Assembly: GCA_002411085.1 (NCBI GenBank)
Contig: DHQK01000159.1
Location: forward strand, 1 to 16,600
Direction of reading: 5' to 3'
Length of the DNA stretch: 16,600 nt
From: Marinilabilia sp. UBA5340
GTDB taxonomy: Bacteria > Bacteroidota > Bacteroidia > Bacteroidales > Marinilabiliaceae
How positions within the stretch are numbered: the stretch's first letter is position 1; each line of letters opens with the position of its first letter. Both the position numbers and the translations under genes were made by a program. The notes beneath the pieces are model-generated. The model saw only the letters and a list, made by a program, of their open reading frames with translations, made no database searches and was not told the origin of the DNA. Positions 13,682 to 16,600 of the stretch are shown here, piece by piece.

Positions 13682-13722
13682 AAACGGGAGTTGCCAAACG
13701 AGGTAACGCCCGTTTCTGTTTT
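13680..13722 (+). terminator. Long hairpin with T-tract, candidate terminator for the peptidase gene
   Basis: AGAAACGGG (13680-13688) pairs with CCCGTTTCT (13709-13717). The inner GTTGCC/GGTAAC (one G-U) continues the stem past a single mismatch, closing on AAACGA. TGTTTT follows. It lies 275 bp after the peptidase stop codon, so it would give a long 3' untranslated region, or it may serve another transcript. Confidence 0.5.
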
Positions 13723-13746
13723 ATAACATTTGCTTTTTTGCAAAAT

Positions 13747-13776
13747 AAAACGGATGCCTTTGAGAGCACCCGTTTT
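13747..13776. repeat. Second AAACGG/CCGTTT hairpin
   Basis: AAAACGGATGC (13747-13757) pairs with GCACCCGTTTT (13766-13776) at 10 of 11 positions around an 8-base loop. On the minus strand the stem is followed by a T-rich tract, so it could terminate leftward transcription. Its stem resembles that of the hairpin 60 bp away. Confidence 0.45.
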
Positions 13777-13908
13777 CCCTTTCCTATAAAACCGTTTAAC
13801 GCATTCTGGGAACGTAAAACATGTCTCAAATGTAGTGTTTTCAACTCTTTATACCCTTGCAAATCGTAAAAACAATTGTCAAAAGGTAAATTTTCTGATT
13901 AATGACAA

Positions 13909-13941
13909 AAAAAACCGGCTTCTGAGGAAAACCGGTTTTTT
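13909..13941 (-). terminator. Intrinsic terminator of pheT
   Basis: AAAAAACCGG (13909-13918) and CCGGTTTTTT (13932-13941) form a perfect 10-bp stem with A and T runs on both flanks, so it works in both directions. On the minus strand it lies about 50 bp after the pheT stop codon and ends in a run of eight T. Confidence 0.85.
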
Positions 13942-13990
13942 GTATGCTGAAAATAGTTATTGTATCTAATTATTTACTGACTGTATTCTC

Positions 13991-16444
13991 TTATCTGAGT
14001 TTGGCCCCCAACTCCTGCTCAAATACACGGGTCAGGTTGCTCATGGTTTTGTCAATTTGTTTGTCTTTGAGTGTTTTGGTGGTGTCCTGGAGCGTGAATG
14101 AAACAGCATAAGATTTCTTACCGGCACCAAGTTTTTCCCCTTCGTACACATCGAAAAGAGAGACTTCTTTCAGCAGTTTTTTCTCTGTTTTCAAAGCCAG
14201 TTCTTTAATTTGGCTAAACATTACGTCATTGTTAAGGAGCAATGCCAGATCCCGTTTTACCTCGGGAAATTTGGATATCTCTTTGAACATTACCGATTTC
14301 TGAGCCGATGCTTTTACCAGTACCTGCCAGTTCATTTCGGCAAAATATACGGGTTCATCAATGTCAAAATTTTTCAGCAGAGAGGGGTGAATCATTCCCA
14401 TGTAAAAAAGTTCTTTGCCATCAGCTGCTGTTATTTTGAGCCCTTCGGCAATGAGGTCGTTTTCGTTGGCTGCTTCTTTGCAACTGCGGGTGTCAATTCC
14501 CAGTCTTTCCAATACATTGTAACTCCAGGTTTTCAGATCAAAGAAAGATACCTTTTGGTCTTCACTGTTCCAGATGCCGGAAGTTTTGTTGCCTGTCACA
14601 ATCAGAGCCAGCTTTTCTTCTTCTTTATATCCTTTTACTTCGGAAGCTGGCTTGTTAGGATTGAGGCTATAGCAATTACCAAACTCAAAGAGGCGCAGAT
14701 TCTGATTCTGCCTGTTGCGGTTGTGGCGAACAGCCTCCAGTGCATTGAAAAGCAGTGTCTGGCGCATGCCGTTCAGGTCAGAACTCAACGGGTTGGCTAG
14801 TTTTACTACCAGATCTTCCGGGAAGCTATTTGATTGCTCGTAATAGGAGGCTTTGGTGAGTGAGTTACTCATGATCTCTGCAAAACCGGCCCCCACGAGT
14901 TGGGCAGCAATGGTGTTCCGGAGTTTTCCAATGTTGGGCTTGTCAGCATAAACGATGGTGGAATTCAGCTTTTCAGGAGCTTCCACATTGTTGTATCCGT
15001 ATACCCGAAGAATTTCCTCGATTACGTCGGCTTCGCGCTTTACATCCACTCTGTAAGGAGGCACAGCCACCCGCCATGATCCGTCTGCTTCGGCCACGAT
15101 GTCAATATCCAGCGCTTTCAGGATTTTTCGTATTTGTGTTGTTTCAATTTTTTTGCCGATAAGCCGATCCACATGTGCCAGCGATATTTCCACGTCGTGG
15201 TGTTCCACCGGCTCAGGATAGATGTCTACGATTTCGTTGGAAATAGCGCCTCCGGCAACTTCCTTGATCAGCATGGCGGCTCTTTTCAGAGCATATAGCG
15301 TTAAATTGGGATCAGTACCCCGTTCAAATCTAAATGAAGCATCTGTATTCAATGTGTGACGACGTGCTGTTTTTCTAACAAAAACAGGGTTGAAACAGGC
15401 GCTTTCCAGAAATATTCTGGTGGTTTTTTCTGTGACGCCACTATCGATGCCACCAAATACACCGGCAATACACATCCCTTCCTCTGCATTGCAAATCATT
15501 AAATCCTGATCGTCCAATTCCCGCTCTTTTTCATCGAGAGTGGTAAATTTAGTGCCCCTTTTCAGGGTTTTAACAATCACTTTATTCCCTTTGATTTTGT
15601 CCCCATCAAAAGCATGAAGTGGTTGTCCCATTTCGTGAAGGATGAAATTGGTGATATCCACCACATTGTTGATTGGAGTCATTCCAATGGCAAGCAATTT
15701 GTTTTTTAGCCAGTCGGGGGATTCTTTAACAGTCAGGCCGCTGATGGTGAGCCCGCTATACCTGGTGCATGCTTCCGGGTTTTCAACTTTTACGGAAACC
15801 GGCCAGTCGTGGTTGTCTGTTCTGAAGTTGTCAACAGAGGGCCATTTAACTTCAATGGAATTGTCTTTTTGTTTTAAAAATGCCGCCAGATCTCTGGCTA
15901 CCCCAATATGTGATGCACCGTCTATGCGGTTGGGGGTGAGGTCAACTTCAATGCGAATGTCCGATTCTATTTTGAAATATTCGGCAGCCGGGGTTCCCAC
16001 CTTAGTCTCGGGTGCCAGCTCCATAATTCCGTCATGACCAGTGCCCAAACCGATTTCATCTTCGGCACAAATCATACCTTCCGATTTTTCTCCTCTGATT
16101 TTGGCCTTTTTGATTTGGAAGCCTTCTTCATCAGGATAAAGAGTTGTTCCAACGGTGGCCACTACCACTTTCTGGCCGGCAGCAACATTGGGAGCACCGC
16201 ATACAATGGGGAGTGGTTCGCCTTTTCCGATATCTACGGTAGTTACGCTCAGTTTGTCGGCATTGGGGTGTTTTTGGCAGGTAAGCACTTCACCTACCAC
16301 CAATCCACGCAGGCCGCCTTTGACCGTGTCGATGGTTTCAACCGATCCAACTTCAAGTCCCAGGTCTGTCAGGATCTTTGCAATTTCTGTTGCCGGCAAA
16401 TTAGTATTGATGTAATCTTTGAGCCAATTGTATGAGATGTCCAT
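13991..16444 (-). CDS. pheT: Phenylalanine--tRNA ligase beta subunit
   Basis: An 817-residue PheT, the beta subunit of the alpha2-beta2 enzyme that charges tRNA-Phe in the cytoplasm. The start MDISYNWLKDYI at 16444 is chosen because it is the canonical PheT beginning; an in-frame ATG 16 codons upstream (16492) would add unrelated residues and run into a palindrome. Domains in order are: the OB-fold tRNA-binding domain (about 40-150, with HPNADKLSVTTVD), B3/B4 editing domain, B5 DNA-binding-like domain, the catalytic-like core (containing NPLSSDLNGMRQTLL), and the C-terminal FDX-ACB anticodon-binding domain (about 725-817, from FPEVKRDLALLL). The length is normal for the family. pheS is not adjacent downstream, so the two subunits appear to be encoded apart, a common arrangement in this phylum. 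It is followed by a strong terminator. Confidence 0.97.
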   Translation of the reverse strand: MDISYNWLKDYINTNLPATEIAKILTDLGLEVGSVETIDTVKGGLRGLVVGEVLTCQKHPNADKLSVTTVDIGKGEPLPIVCGAPNVAAGQKVVVATVGTTLYPDEEGFQIKKAKIRGEKSEGMICAEDEIGLGTGHDGIMELAPETKVGTPAAEYFKIESDIRIEVDLTPNRIDGASHIGVARDLAAFLKQKDNSIEVKWPSVDNFRTDNHDWPVSVKVENPEACTRYSGLTISGLTVKESPDWLKNKLLAIGMTPINNVVDITNFILHEMGQPLHAFDGDKIKGNKVIVKTLKRGTKFTTLDEKERELDDQDLMICNAEEGMCIAGVFGGIDSGVTEKTTRIFLESACFNPVFVRKTARRHTLNTDASFRFERGTDPNLTLYALKRAAMLIKEVAGGAISNEIVDIYPEPVEHHDVEISLAHVDRLIGKKIETTQIRKILKALDIDIVAEADGSWRVAVPPYRVDVKREADVIEEILRVYGYNNVEAPEKLNSTIVYADKPNIGKLRNTIAAQLVGAGFAEIMSNSLTKASYYEQSNSFPEDLVVKLANPLSSDLNGMRQTLLFNALEAVRHNRNRQNQNLRLFEFGNCYSLNPNKPASEVKGYKEEEKLALIVTGNKTSGIWNSEDQKVSFFDLKTWSYNVLERLGIDTRSCKEAANENDLIAEGLKITAADGKELFYMGMIHPSLLKNFDIDEPVYFAEMNWQVLVKASAQKSVMFKEISKFPEVKRDLALLLNNDVMFSQIKELALKTEKKLLKEVSLFDVYEGEKLGAGKKSYAVSFTLQDTTKTLKDKQIDKTMSNLTRVFEQELGAKLR

Positions 16445-16485
16445 GAGTATGTTGTGTTTTTCAAATTTTCGAATCGATAGGTGTG

Positions 16486-16506
16486 GTTGCAATTATAATT
16501 TGCAAC
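16486..16506. promoter_or_regulatory. Near-perfect palindrome in the pheT leader
   Basis: GTTGCAA and TTGCAAC are perfect 7-bp arms around a 7-base AT-rich centre containing TTATAA. It lies about 40 bp upstream of the pheT ATG and just downstream of a -7-like box, a position suited to an operator or a leader hairpin. Confidence 0.4.
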
Positions 16507-16517
16507 TAAATGACCAG

Positions 16518-16525
16518 CAAAAATA
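16518..16525 (-). promoter_or_regulatory. Candidate -7 box for pheT
   Basis: The minus strand reads TATTTTTG, matching TAnnTTTG, about 73 bases upstream of the chosen ATG. No -33 TTTG at the right spacing was found. The remaining sequence to the right edge of the window (16526-16600) shows no gene. Confidence 0.35.
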
Positions 16526-16600
16526 AGAAATATGTTTCAACGTGCTAAAAAATAGAGGATATCTTTTTGTGTTTAGGGTTACATTGCCAATGATCAATTA

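Larger units (their letters stand above)
13406..13990. other. Hairpin-rich convergent spacer between the peptidase gene and pheT
   Basis: No supported gene lies in these 585 bp. It holds a 16-bp inverted repeat (13547-13613), GGTTA-type repeats (13524-13540 and 13663-13681), two GC-rich hairpins with related stems (13680-13717 and 13747-13776) and the pheT terminator (13909-13941). Open frames of about 70-80 codons exist on both strands around 13633-13869, but they run through the hairpins and resemble no family I know. Confidence 0.6.

Noticed and set aside
13633..13869. Overlapping small open frames of 69-78 codons on both strands
   Set aside because: They coincide with two hairpins, show no domain or signal, and lie opposite each other, so coding is unlikely.
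14210..14800. 196-codon frame on the plus strand opposite pheT
   Set aside because: It is antisense to a well-supported essential gene and its translation has no family features.
16445..16492. Extended pheT start 16 codons upstream
   Set aside because: The extra residues are not part of the PheT fold, whose canonical beginning is MDISYNWLKDYI, and the upstream ATG lies within the leader palindrome.

Overview
This window looks like a chromosomal segment of a Bacteroidota bacterium, perhaps of the Marinilabiliales/Prolixibacteraceae type; the rank below phylum is inference. The evidence is AT-rich intergenic DNA, starts without clear Shine-Dalgarno sites, several matches to the Bacteroidota -7 box (TAnnTTTG), and gene families typical of the phylum: a Tat-exported Gfo/Idh/MocA oxidoreductase, a DUF1080 lipoprotein, an exported GH2 enzyme, an exported C1B peptidase and uxaB-uxaA with a LacI regulator. 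No SusC/SusD pair, integrase, transposase gene, rRNA, tRNA or CRISPR array was seen.

Layout. Positions 1-341 (minus) hold the N-terminal part of a PLP-dependent group II decarboxylase, divergent from the next genes. Positions 618-3002 (plus) hold a two-gene unit, Tat-signal Gfo/Idh/MocA oxidoreductase and DUF1080/3-keto-disaccharide hydrolase-type lipoprotein, closed by a strong hairpin terminator. A 265-bp hairpin-rich leader follows, then an exported GH2 beta-glucuronidase (3388-5244). Positions 5245-5900 form a convergent spacer full of inverted repeats, including a 269-bp MITE-like element with a cloverleaf-like core. Then, on the minus strand, come uxaA and uxaB (overlapping by 8 bp) and a LacI-family regulator. 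Divergent from the regulator is a T-rich pair encoding a Wzx-like flippase and a hexapeptide-repeat acyltransferase. An exported bleomycin hydrolase/PepC-type cysteine peptidase follows, then a 585-bp hairpin-rich spacer, then pheT (minus).

How it fits together. The left and middle parts read as a glycoside and uronate salvage neighbourhood. The GH2 enzyme, which keeps the N-x-K signature associated with glucuronidases, would release glucuronic acid outside the cytoplasm. UxaB and UxaA would reduce and dehydrate the derived keto-uronate to 2-keto-3-deoxygluconate, probably under the adjacent LacI regulator. UxaC, KdgK and KdgA are not in the window. The oxidoreductase/DUF1080 pair suggests an oxidative (3-keto) route of glycoside cleavage next to the hydrolytic one. 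The flippase/acyltransferase pair, the peptidase and pheT look unrelated to this.

The least explained sequences are intergenic: the 5426-5694 element, the leader before the GH2 gene, the direct repeats upstream of uxaB, the hairpin cluster at 13547-13776 and the palindrome before pheT. I see no clear evidence for a wholly new multi-gene system.
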